From NCBI GenBank assembly GCA_004369085.1, contig ML210352.1, forward strand, positions 21,249 through 51,614: a stretch of DNA of 30,366 nucleotides. The letters are read 5' to 3'. This DNA is from Coprinopsis marcescibilis. Its lineage: Eukaryota > Basidiomycota > Agaricomycetes > Agaricales > Psathyrellaceae. Below are positions 21,630 through 30,366 of the stretch, one piece after another. Numbering within the stretch: position 1 is the first letter of the stretch; each line of letters opens with the position of its first letter. Under the pieces are notes generated by a model, which was given only the letters and a program-made list of their open reading frames with translations, was not told where the DNA came from and searched no databases. The position numbers and the translations under genes were made by a program.

Positions 21630-24600
21630 TCAGCTGAACGCCAACGCGCTCCAAGTCGCAACAGCACCAAGAGTGATCGCAGTGGCAGTATGCGCAACCA
21701 CGCTCGCAATCCTCCCCACCCTCTTCCTCTTCCTTGGCCTCTCCTCGTCCGAGCCAACATCCAACATCTCCACCGCAGCTGCCCCTCGACCCCGTTCTCG
21801 GAGTTCACCACCTAGCCCAGCCTTTGACTCAGCATGCCTTGTCAACACATCACACTCATCAATCCATCCAAGGCAATCACTCAATGTGACTCGCCCCGGC
21901 ACATCCAGTACTTCCCTAGTGGAAGACCTGGAAATCCCAATCAGGTCGTCCGAATCGCCGGCCGGCCTGCTAAATACCACCTCCGCTGATGCATCCGAGT
22001 CAGAACTCTGCTCCGAGTCTTCGCCCGCAAGCGCAAATTCATCCCTCTTCCTCTTCAAAGTAGCTATCGGGATCGGGTCATGCATCTCCTAACAAAAAAC
22101 ATGAGCTACACATTTCCTCACAACCGAGGATGGAAACCATACCTGATCCAAATCAAGTTTGGCCAACGCACTCTCGCGCATGCCGCGTACATCCTTGACC
22201 GCCCCTTCAATTTCTTGCTGGGCCTTGGTCCTCAACTCCTTCATATCTAAACGAGAAACAACTGCATCAGCGATCCGGGGTAAAGCATAAAATAGAGGAA
22301 AAAACATACCCTCAATCAACCCCTGCAGGACCGCAATCTCATCTTTAACCTTTTCAATAACAGCACCCGCCTTTTCCCTGACTTCCTCCACGTCCTTCTC
22401 GTTCCCCTCCCCCTCCCCGTTACTACCCTTCCCTATTCTCCCCTCCCTAACTTCTTTCACAAACTCCCCCATCTCCTCATCAATCCCATCCACCTGACTC
22501 TGCAAATCGGGCACATCAACGTAAACCAACCCCTCCAGCTGTTCCTGCATCTCAGCCAAATGTCCGGTGGGATCCCACTCTTCCATCAACTCTCTCTGCA
22601 CCTTCTCGACAGCCTGCACCTTGGTGGTAAGCGACGCCTGCTGCAGGCTGAGCTCGCTCATGCGGCTGTCGTATTCTGCGATCTTGCCCGCCATGGTGTG
22701 CACATTGGCATTGAACCGCGATCGGTACTTGCGGCGGTGGGCATGCAGTTTCGTTACGTCTGCCTGTATAATCGGTGTCAGCATTAGTAGACTAGTTCCG
22801 TTCGTGTAATAATGAAACGTACCTGGATTTTAGCGACTGTATCTTTGATCTCTTGTTGGGGCCACGAGCAAGCCGGGACGTCCTTTCCAGTCGACCCGGG
22901 CGAAGGGCCAGAAGTGGCGGAAAGAGCTACAGGGGAAGGGGATTGTTCAGCTTCATCATCCATATCTTCGCCCTCGTCTTCGCCCTCAGACTCGTCTTCA
23001 CCCTCACCATCTTCGTCGTCATCATAATCCTCAACGATACTTTCATCATCCTCATCCTCATCGCAAGCACTCTCTGACGAATCCAAGTCATAAGCATCCT
23101 CGAGGTTATCGTCCGTCGCAGGCGTGGACGCAGCCGGGGTGGATTCCCTGCTGATCAACACGACGCAGGGGGACCGGGCCTTGAGCTCTACAGCCTCCAC
23201 CTCCGCCTCCAACGCAAGTTCTGGTTCTGCAGATTTGGCTTCCACACTCTCCTCCGAGTGTTCACCATCTAATTCTGTGCGCCGATCCTCGTCAGCCACA
23301 ACACCACCAAGCTGCTGGTCGACACCAAACGCAGGCAGAGGTTGCACGTCAAGCGTGAAATCCGCAAGAGGCGGGGATCGTGATCGTGATCGTGATTGCG
23401 ATTCGTTAGCTTCGTCACGGCTCAAAGGCCAGCCACCAACAATCGAAATAGGCTCGTCACCGTCAGATGCCGGACTCGCCAAGTCCATCGGCGAATGCGA
23501 TCTCGACTTGTGCTGCTGCTGCTGCTCGGGATTCCCAAAGTTCGGAACGTTTGCACTGCCAGTCGACGACACACCTGGACCTCCATCCGCATTAGAAATC
23601 GAAATCAAATGATTGACGCCGTCGCCCGTGATGTCCTTCAGAGACGGGAGGGTGGGCAGGAAAGCCCACGGGTTGCCCATGCCCATCGTATCGAGTGAGA
23701 GGAGCGGGGGGAGTGTGGTTTCACTCGGAGTGAGGTTGGGCATGAAGCCTTTGAACCACAACGGGAACACATCCGCATCTGGGGACATCGCACCGCCGGT
23801 TGAAGACTGCAGCGATGCTTGTGCGCTGAGGGGATGGTCGGTCGTTCTAGGTTGGGCAGCGACCGAAGAAGGTGGTTCGATCTCTTCAATCTCTGAATCG
23901 TACATTTCATCCGAGGACGAGGACGAGGACGAGGACGACAAGCCTGAGGATGAGGAGCCTTCGTCGTAGACACCGTACCGCCCCGAAGAAGATTTGTCCG
24001 ATGCAGGCGAAGGGACTATGAGGGGCTTGAAGGAAGACGAGGACGATAAGGGTAACGGTAACGAGGATGTGGATGTGGAATTGGTGTTGGTAGAAACGGA
24101 AGAGTGCCGCTGCAGCTCAACACGGACGACCACGGGGCGCACACACCCCTCGTTCCTCCCCACCGTCTTACCAAGCGTGATGACATCGCCGTCCGACAGC
24201 GCCATAGCCGCTTTCGGGGCCAGCCTGATGCTCTGCTCATGCCCCGCTTTCCGCAGATGTGTGCCATGATGAGAGTTGAGATCGATCAGGTACACCTGAT
24301 TTGTCCATTTCAGTATGAGCACGATCTTATACAATGTGAAGGAGACGTACCAGCCCACTGTCTGAGAACATGATCTTCGCATGGCTTCTGCTCACGACTG
24401 CACACCGGAATAGAGCGCTACTGCCAGGAACGACACCGCTCGTCCTGCTCGAGCCATCACCAGGTCGACGTCCAATCGGTACCACACAATGCTTATCACG
24501 CTGGAAGACCAGCCTCAACGCCACCTCGTTCACATCATCAGCCTTCTCTACCGTCAACGCTATACCTGTAAATACAAGAGGATTGGTGAGCACACTCTTG

Positions 24601-24722
24601 TCTGGGATGGCGACTAGGTCAAAGGGCATCTGTCTCTCACCTGTTACCGGGCGGTGGATGTTGGGCTTCGGTGCTGGCACTGTTGCCAGCCACTCTATCT
24701 CTTCATCAGGAGGCATTGACAT
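21630..24722 (-). CDS. FHA-domain, coiled-coil, tail-anchored protein (SLMAP/PRO45-like)
   Basis: Six exons: 24722-24641, 24565-24351, 24295-22823, 22763-22310, 22246-22143 and 22088-21630 encode 928 residues; the first intron (75 nt) is frame-neutral but has good splice sites. An N-terminal FHA domain (about 44-150) binds phosphothreonine: IGRR (58-61), SRSHAK (86-91), NSHHGT (106-111) and LSDGDVITLG are the conserved blocks. A long disordered acidic/Ser-rich middle contains short repeats (poly-Ser, RS dipeptides, QQQQ, Asp/Glu tracts). Exon 4 encodes coiled-coil helices (about 591-740). The protein ends with KRKRVGR followed by a hydrophobic segment reaching the last residue (about 903-928), typical of a tail anchor. 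FHA plus coiled coil plus tail anchor is the layout of SLMAP and of fungal PRO45/HAM-4/Far10, subunits of the STRIPAK complex at ER, nuclear envelope and mitochondria. Domain calls are firm; the STRIPAK role is inferred from architecture. Confidence 0.82.
23330..23950. repeat. coding microsatellites inside the FHA gene
   Basis: Several short tandem repeats lie within exon 3: GATCGT-type hexamers around 23378-23396 (Ser-Arg dipeptides on the coding strand), five CTG/CAG units around 23513-23527 (Gln run) and GAGGAC hexamers around 23912-23937 (Ser run). They are in frame and lie in the disordered part of the protein, so length changes would be tolerated. Confidence 0.6.
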
Positions 24723-25954
24723 TGCTATATATTGTTATTCGGTGCTCGCTCTGGGGGTAAGAGGCAGGGGGAAGGGCAGGTGTAGCTGTGCAGCACGGGA
24801 CCCTTTATCTACTCATTTCGGCAGGGTCCGTTGCGGCTCCGGAGACATTTATGTAACGCCGGCGCTGCCTAGAGGTAGCTATCCAGCAGCGAGACGAAAT
24901 CCAGCGGTATCAGATATTGACGCAGAATGAATGCACTAATTTTCTTACAAGTCACAACTTCGAACCCCTGTCCTGTACGGCTGTACCATCAGGACCACCA
25001 GACCAGGCATATGTTGAAACTTCATGGGTTGCTCATGTGTTGGAATTTGGGAACGTTTATGTCGGCACTTTCTGCGTTCTACCCCGTCGGCTGGGAATGG
25101 CAAATCCTATTGGGGGGCGAGAAGGGCGTGTTGGACCAGTGGATGGCCAATTTTCGGCGCTTTCAGGGTTTATGCCTGATGCGGGCAAAACGTGTTGTGA
25201 GTGTTATCCAGGTATCAGGGAATGTTACTACTTTGGCTACGTCCAAGGCTGACTGCTATCCTGTATGCAGGGTTATCGTGACGAGGTCGAGTTTCTGGTA
25301 AAGGTGGGCGGGGAGGCCTGGCTACGGGTAGTGGGCGTATACTGTAGAGGTAGGTCTTTTATTTCACACAATTCTCACCATAGGTCTGCCTTGAAACGAT
25401 TTTACCATCACGGTGATCTGGGACCTTGGGACGTTCTACCCGCCAGGGTACTTCGTTTCTGGTGCTACTGGCTGCGAATCTGAGAGGTGAAACCCAGTGA
25501 GTACATTTCAGCCTCACATAGCATGAGCCCGAGCGCCCTACTGAAAGAAAGAAGAGATGAAGAAGGGGCGTGCACCGCTCTGAATGAGGGATGACTGCGT
25601 CATCGACTATTAGGGGACATCCAATTCATTGAGCAGGTCTCGGATCAAACAACTGGTATGGACCCTAAAGCAGCTCATACCGTTATAGACTAAAAGACGG
25701 AATATGCAAAGGTCGAGACAGGAGCCTACGAACTGCAAGGGCGTTGGCATTTCATCAGAGTATGTCAGCTTGTCTCGCATAATTGGTGGGTTCGCTTAAA
25801 CTTGGAAGGGGACAACCAGTGAGTACTGCTTAACCGTCTTTTAGTGTATATGAATATCGTACCAACAGATACAAGGGAATGGGAAGGGATGATAAAGGCT
25901 GACCAGCCATCGATAGTTGAGCACACCCATATCTTTCTCGTTGGGACCCAGCGG

Positions 25955-26420
25955 TGGGAGGGAAGGAGGCGGTGTCGGCGAAAGGCACATGGCTGACTCA
26001 CATGCGCGACGCGTAGAGTCTGGGCAGTGGGCTGTGCGAGCCAAAGCGCCGCGACCAAGCAAGGCGGACAATGCACAACTTGGCCGACTAACAACCCAAC
26101 ACAACACGCGGTGCTTGGAATGGAACTTGTCCGGTTCGCGGGCTCGGAGTAAGCGATTGGCTGGATATGATGTATGAGTCATAGCATTCCTTTGGACTTT
26201 TTCTGATCGTGGGTGTAATGGGGCGCTCCCACGCTGTCAGCGCGGATCCTCAATCATTGTCCTCCTTGTTGGCCAATGGGCCCGGACGCCTTCGATTGGG
26301 CTGCAGTCGGTATCTAGAATGCTCTGGCAGCTGGTGTAAGTCTTATGCAGAGCGCACATATTGATTTGCAGGTAGTGATTGGGCGGAAGGTAGCCAGAAC
26401 TTATTAGGCGCCGTAATAAA
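25955..26420 (+). promoter_or_regulatory. upstream region homologous to 8464-9058
   Basis: Second copy of the collinear upstream region described at 8464-9058, here on the plus strand and pointing toward the gene that starts at 26860. Similarity resumes near the core promoter: GTTTCCAAT (26702-26710) and the following TATA box match their counterparts at 8261-8253 and 8231-8224 in the other gene. Confidence 0.65.
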
Positions 26421-26485
26421 TCTTCGATTATTACTCTATCATTAAGGGAAACATTACTTCGGCGCGCCACTATCACCATCAAATA

Positions 26486-26595
26486 ACGCGTTAGACAATA
26501 AGATATTGGATACAGCGTAGGCTGATTATTTTGCCGGAGATATAATCGAAGAAGCGATGGAATTGTGGACGCGTTTGTATCATATCTCCACGCGT
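26486..26595. promoter_or_regulatory. cluster of ACGCGT (MCB-like) hexamers
   Basis: Three ACGCGT palindromes at 26486-26491, 26569-26574 and 26590-26595, with GGCGCGCC at 26461-26468 and another GGCGCGT near 26625. ACGCGT is the binding site of the fungal G1/S factor MBF, so cell-cycle control of the gene at 26860 is possible. This is motif-level evidence only. Confidence 0.35.
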
Positions 26596-26743
26596 CGATT
26601 TAATCTTAGACCACCCATGACGACGGCGCGTAGTGCTGATGGTAAGGGTTGCTTTGCTCGAGTGCACCTTCGAACATGCTGTCACCAAAGCCACAGGCAG
26701 CGTTTCCAATGAGCTTTGGCCAGCGCAAACATAGAATGGGAGG

Positions 26744-26750
26744 TATAAAT
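26744..26750 (+). promoter_or_regulatory. TATA box of the last gene
   Basis: TATAAAT 116 bp upstream of the ATG at 26860, preceded by a CCAAT box at 26706-26710. The arrangement mirrors that in front of the gene starting at 8119. Confidence 0.6.
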
Positions 26751-26859
26751 TAAATACAGTGGAAAACTACATCGTTTCCTTCCAGACGCTCCTGCTCCAT
26801 TTCCACTTCAAATTCTACACCATCGATCAGAATCCGACCTCTTGCTCGACTTGTGCACC

Positions 26860-29630
26860 ATGGCCTTCTACTACAGCGAAATTGAATTGCTTTTCGACCC
26901 TTGGTAAGTTCATTTCGATTTTGATAAACTTAGCCGGTGCTCATTGCGGCTGGGAATTTTAGTCACGCGCAGGACACTCCTCAGCGGGACTACGAAAGTA
27001 ACGATGGTTTCAGCAATGCGAATTCTGAAAGGTAAGGTTCCTCTGTATTGTCTCGGTTCTTCTTCATGCTCATTGTGGCCTTTTCTTATTACCTGCAGCG
27101 TCGCCCCCAATCCCCCGGGTGGAGATAATGGGGTTGACGATTATGATGAGGATGACTGGTCTTCGTCGGATTCGGATGACGATTCGGACGACGGCAACTC
27201 TGCCGAGAAGGCAGGCAAGACCGTCGATAAGCCAACTACGACCGTCTACTTGGACGCAGAGGAGGGAAACGACGACGACTCGTCTTCGTCGGATGAGGAT
27301 TCGGACGACGGCGACTCGGCCTTGAGGGAAAATGAAGCCGCCTACTTGGACGCCGACGCAGAGCTAAAAGCAATTCTTGAAAACGACAGAGGGTCCACAC
27401 AAGCTTCTGAGCCGGCTTTGCCCATCCAGGAACCCAGCTCTGTTCCGAGTGGTCAAAATGTCCAGGATCATTCTACCGACGCCAACCTTGGGCGGTGCGC
27501 TAACCCGAAAACATGCAACAAGCGCCGCGCAAAGAAGTGCTCACTTCAATACTGCAAGAAGTGTTGTGAGGATGTCGGGACCAAGTACTGCGCCTTACAC
27601 AAGCAGAAGGATATGGGCATTCCGGAAACACATCGACCGACTCAGAGTTTGAAGACTGGCGGGGGTGACGGAAAGTCCAAGCCCCAGGCTTCGTCAAGCT
27701 CAAAACCCTCAGCGCAACCTACCAGCGCCAGCACACCCCAGCAGCGCTATGCTAAGCAGGTGCCGACGGAAGGGGCCATACCAGAGACAGAGCGACCGAC
27801 TAAGCGTCTGAAGATTGTGAATGACAACGAAAAGTCTGAATCCCAGGCTTCGTCAAGCTTGAAAGCTGAACCCAAGCGTCCGGTAACACCTCCAACCATA
27901 GCAGCCCCCCGTCACAATGCTTTCACCAGTATGTTGAGCTGGAGCTCGCTGAACCCGAAGTCCTCAAAATTCGCGATTCCAGTTTTTGACAATCGGTCTC
28001 AACCCCAAGCGTCGGGTCCGGTACAACCCCCAATTGCAGCAGACCCCAATTTCGACATTTTCGCTAGGCTGAAGGAGGGCTCGTCGAACTCGACGTCCTC
28101 AGGATTGGCGATTCCAGCTCTTGAAGCTCGGGGTCAACCCCAAGCTTCGTCAAGCTCTGCATCCTCGGCAGACGCTACCAGCGGCCCATCCCAGCAAATT
28201 TCAGCTCGAAAGAACGGAGCCAAGCCGCCGACTTCAGCCATTGGACATCCCCCTTCTGAACGGGTGCCTCCGGTAGAAGCAGGACCAGCGACTCCAGTTC
28301 TCGACGGTCTGCCTAAGCCCGTCGCTTTGCTTAGGAAAGGTACGCCAGTCTCAATGTCCTCAGGATTTCGGTCCCCAGCGCTGATTCCAGCTACAGGAAC
28401 GGACATGCGTTTCATTAATCGCGGATTGCAAAGGCAGGATTCGTCAACCTCGATGTCCTCAGTGCATTCAGCAGCGACCTCAGCTCCCGAAAGTCGGTCA
28501 AGCTCTGTGGAATTGTCTAAGAAAGGTTCATCGACTCGCAGGCATCCAGTACCACCTTCAACTACAGCAGGCCCCTCTCATGGTTCTTCCGCCGGCCTTA
28601 AAAGTCAGGATTCATCGACTTCAATGACCTCAAGATCAGCGACTCCAATTCTCGGAAGTCGGTCTAACCCCATCGATATAAGCTCGATTAGACAAGGTAT
28701 GTCAATCTCAACGCCTCTGGATTTATGTCCACAGCGCTGACTCCAGTTACAGGAACGGACATGCGTTTCGTTAATCGGGGATTGCAAAGGCAGGATTCGT
28801 CGATCTCGTTGTCCTCAGTACATTCAGCAGCGACTTCAGTTCCCGAAAGTCGGTCAAGCTCTGTGAGCCTGTCTAGGCAAAGTTCCTTGAGCTCGCTGTC
28901 CTCGGTACAAGCTCCCAGTATTTCATACCAACAAACGCATGTTGGAATGAATGGCGCATATCCGCGTAATGCGCAACAGGCCCCGGCTGCTCTTCAGTTC
29001 CAGCAATATCCAGGATCCCAGCCTCAGTGGGCACGTACTACTCCCAGCGTGGCGCCGCACAACATGGTCTACTCACGACAAGGCCAGAATATGGGCTATG
29101 TGCAACAGCAAGCGGCGTGGACCAACAACCTTGGAATGCGGTCGGGCCAATCCTCCTCCACTCCCTTTGGGTCGACTGTGCCGCAAGGCCAGTACAGTGG
29201 CAATAATCAGGCGTCGCCGCAAGTTGTACCCCTCCCTCAGTACCCGCAGAACCTCGGTGGCCAGTACAATAGCGCTCAGCTGGCGGGCCCACCTTACATT
29301 CCCAGTCCTGTTGGGCCAAATATGCAGCAACGTCAACACATTGGTCAACATTATCAAGCATCACAAGCGCCACAGCCTGCACCCCAGCAGTACTTTACGC
29401 AGAGCTACACTGGCATGCAGCCTGCGGGTTCATCTCACACTCCCTACAGCTATCCTGTGTCGAATGTACAGCAGGTCCAGAATGGAGGCCAAACCGGCTA
29501 TTCTAATCAGGGTCAACAGGCCCAATACACAGCCATGTCCAACAACGGTCAAATTCCCGGTTGGTGGGTTAACAACAGCTCAAGTCAGCCGAATACCGGG
29601 TCCAAAAGGCAGAGAGAATATCAGAACTGA
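26860..29630 (+). CDS. acidic, Ser/Gln-rich protein with cysteine-rich SHI/STY-like zinc knuckle
   Basis: Exons 26860-26903, 26963-27031, 27099-28696 and 28753-29630 encode 862 residues; if 28340-28396 is also an intron, 843. The 44-nt first exon (MAFYYSEIELLFDP) starts in good context CACCATGG. An Asp/Ser-rich acidic region (about 48-120) contains two copies of a S/D-rich block followed by YLDA. A Cys/His motif at 171-205 has spacing C-x5-C-x7-C-x4-C-x2-C-C-x7-C-x2-H, almost that of the RING-like finger of plant SHI/STY proteins (C-x2-C-x7-C-x4-C-x2-CC-x6-C-x2-H). Degenerate PQASSSS repeats and three copies of a GL-QDSS-S motif follow, then a Gln/Asn/Tyr-rich prion-like tail. Intron 28697-28752 (56 nt) is required to keep the frame. 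Likely nuclear and DNA- or protein-binding; no function is recognised. The last two exons are joined by inference. Confidence 0.75.
28340..28865 (+). repeat. internal tandem duplication carrying an intron
   Basis: Segments 28340-28509 and 28697-28865 are copies about 356 bp apart. The exonic parts (28397-28509 and 28753-28865, 113 bp each) differ at only about nine positions, whereas the preceding intron-like parts (57 and 56 nt) differ at about twelve. A third, more diverged unit lies between them (GLKSQDSSTSMTS near 28594-28632). Confidence 0.75.
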
Positions 29631-30366
29631 AGGAGTTGATAGTTCACTGTATGCGTGGAGGAAGAGGAAAGACGTTCAGAGTGGTGTTTTGTTCGGAGGA
29701 ATGGCTTGGATACTTTTTGTGATTGTTGTTTCGAGTTTTCTTTTCATTTGATGGCTGTTTGATCTCTTTTATTTCCCAATCTATGTCTATGTCTTCTGTA
29801 CTATCAACCGGTGTCTCAATAGCAAAAAAAAGGTTAATGTGTAAAAAATCTGTTTGGCAGGGCCGAGCGCTGATTTCTCTCTCTTTCTTTTTATTCATTT
29901 ATGTATTTTCTCTTTATCGTTACACTATATATAAAGTTTATTTTAAACCCACCAGAAATGCCGGTCACAGGTCTACGTAGGCTAAGCGCTAAGGCAAGAG
30001 ACAAACGCTAACCTACATTGAGGTGGATTCTGTAAGCCCCGACTGTCATTAAATTGTATCACTTGTGGCAGTGTAAGGATGGAACAATGCGGGATGATCG
30101 ATGAACTGGGTAAATGTCGGAGATCGTGTCCATGCGTTGGAGTCCGTTCCGATCAACGGCAACGGCAGGCAAGCCCAGCTCCGTCCAAGTATAAGGCAGT
30201 TCCACCGGAACGGAAGCCTGTGCTGTCGCCACGGCATCGGAGACGGCACCAAATCCGTTTAGATGAAGTGATACAGTCGACACCGTCTTATCCCATAACG
30301 GTTGGGGGAAGCCCAAGGTTATGGGATTTCACGGGGTATGGGTTCAGGAGGGGACTTCCGTAAATA
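29631..30366. other. 3' flank of the last gene and window end
   Basis: The first 300 bp are T-rich and likely the 3' untranslated region. From about 30059 a minus-strand frame of 85 codons (30059-30316, with protein-like strings such as TWTELGLPAVAVDRNG) could be the end of a gene entering from the right, but no splice acceptor was found before the in-frame stop at about 30329. A near-perfect hairpin lies at 30291-30326. Confidence 0.35.

Larger units (their letters stand above)
24723..26859. other. 2.1-kb region between divergent FHA gene and last gene
   Basis: Contains the FHA gene promoter on the left and the promoter of the gene at 26860 on the right. Plus-strand frames around 24917-25301 and 25265-25483 (with fragments such as GYRDEVEFLVKVGGEAW and WDLGTFYPPGYF) look mildly protein-like but could not be joined into a gene. 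The right half holds the region homologous to 8464-9058, a cluster of ACGCGT hexamers and CCAAT/TATA boxes, listed separately. Confidence 0.45.

Noticed and set aside
23124..23612. Long plus-strand frame opposite the FHA gene.
   Set aside because: It mirrors the Ser/Asp/Glu-rich coding repeats of the minus-strand exon; such composition keeps the antisense frame open by chance.
24955..24970. TTCGAACC string resembling the B box of a tRNA on the minus strand.
   Set aside because: The flanking bases do not form a T-arm and no A box or cloverleaf could be found.

Overview
This is nuclear DNA of a filamentous fungus, most likely a mushroom-type basidiomycete (Agaricomycetes). This is inferred from many short introns (mostly 47-75 nt, GT...AG), gene spacing and the style of the predicted proteins; no sequence search was possible. 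All exon structures were built by hand from frame continuity and splice consensus. No tRNA, rRNA, CRISPR array or intact transposon was seen.

Layout. (1) 1-3739, minus: 5' part of a SAC3/GANP mRNA-export scaffold gene running off the left edge. (2) 5359-8119 and 10979-13270, both minus: two related multi-exon genes for large, mostly disordered nuclear proteins, each with a C-terminal pair of C2H2 fingers of CWCH2 type. (3) 16268-18294, plus: a questin oxidase-like (DUF4243) protein. (4) 19556-20469, plus: a complete Rab18-type small GTPase. (5) 21630-24722, minus: an FHA-domain protein with coiled coil and C-terminal membrane anchor, architecture of SLMAP/PRO45 of the STRIPAK complex. (6) 26860-29630, plus: an acidic and Gln/Ser-rich protein with a cysteine-rich knuckle spaced almost like the plant SHI/STY zinc finger, plus internal repeats. 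Between these lie 0.7-3 kb stretches without convincing genes, some holding degenerate repeats.

The most unusual signals: the upstream regions of the first zinc-finger gene (start 8119) and of the last gene (start 26860) are collinearly related from about 0.9 kb upstream down to the CCAAT and TATA boxes, although the proteins are not obviously alike. The last gene also carries a near-exact internal duplication in which an intron-like segment is 57 nt (frame-neutral) in one copy and 56 nt (must be spliced) in the other. A second pair of degenerate repeats lies at about 9.94-10.37 kb and 18.86-19.28 kb.

Sac3, Rab18 and the SLMAP-like protein are core cell-biology functions (mRNA export, membrane/lipid-droplet traffic, signalling scaffold). 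The zinc-finger pair and the last gene look lineage-specific. Nothing suggests a single pathway or a biosynthetic cluster.
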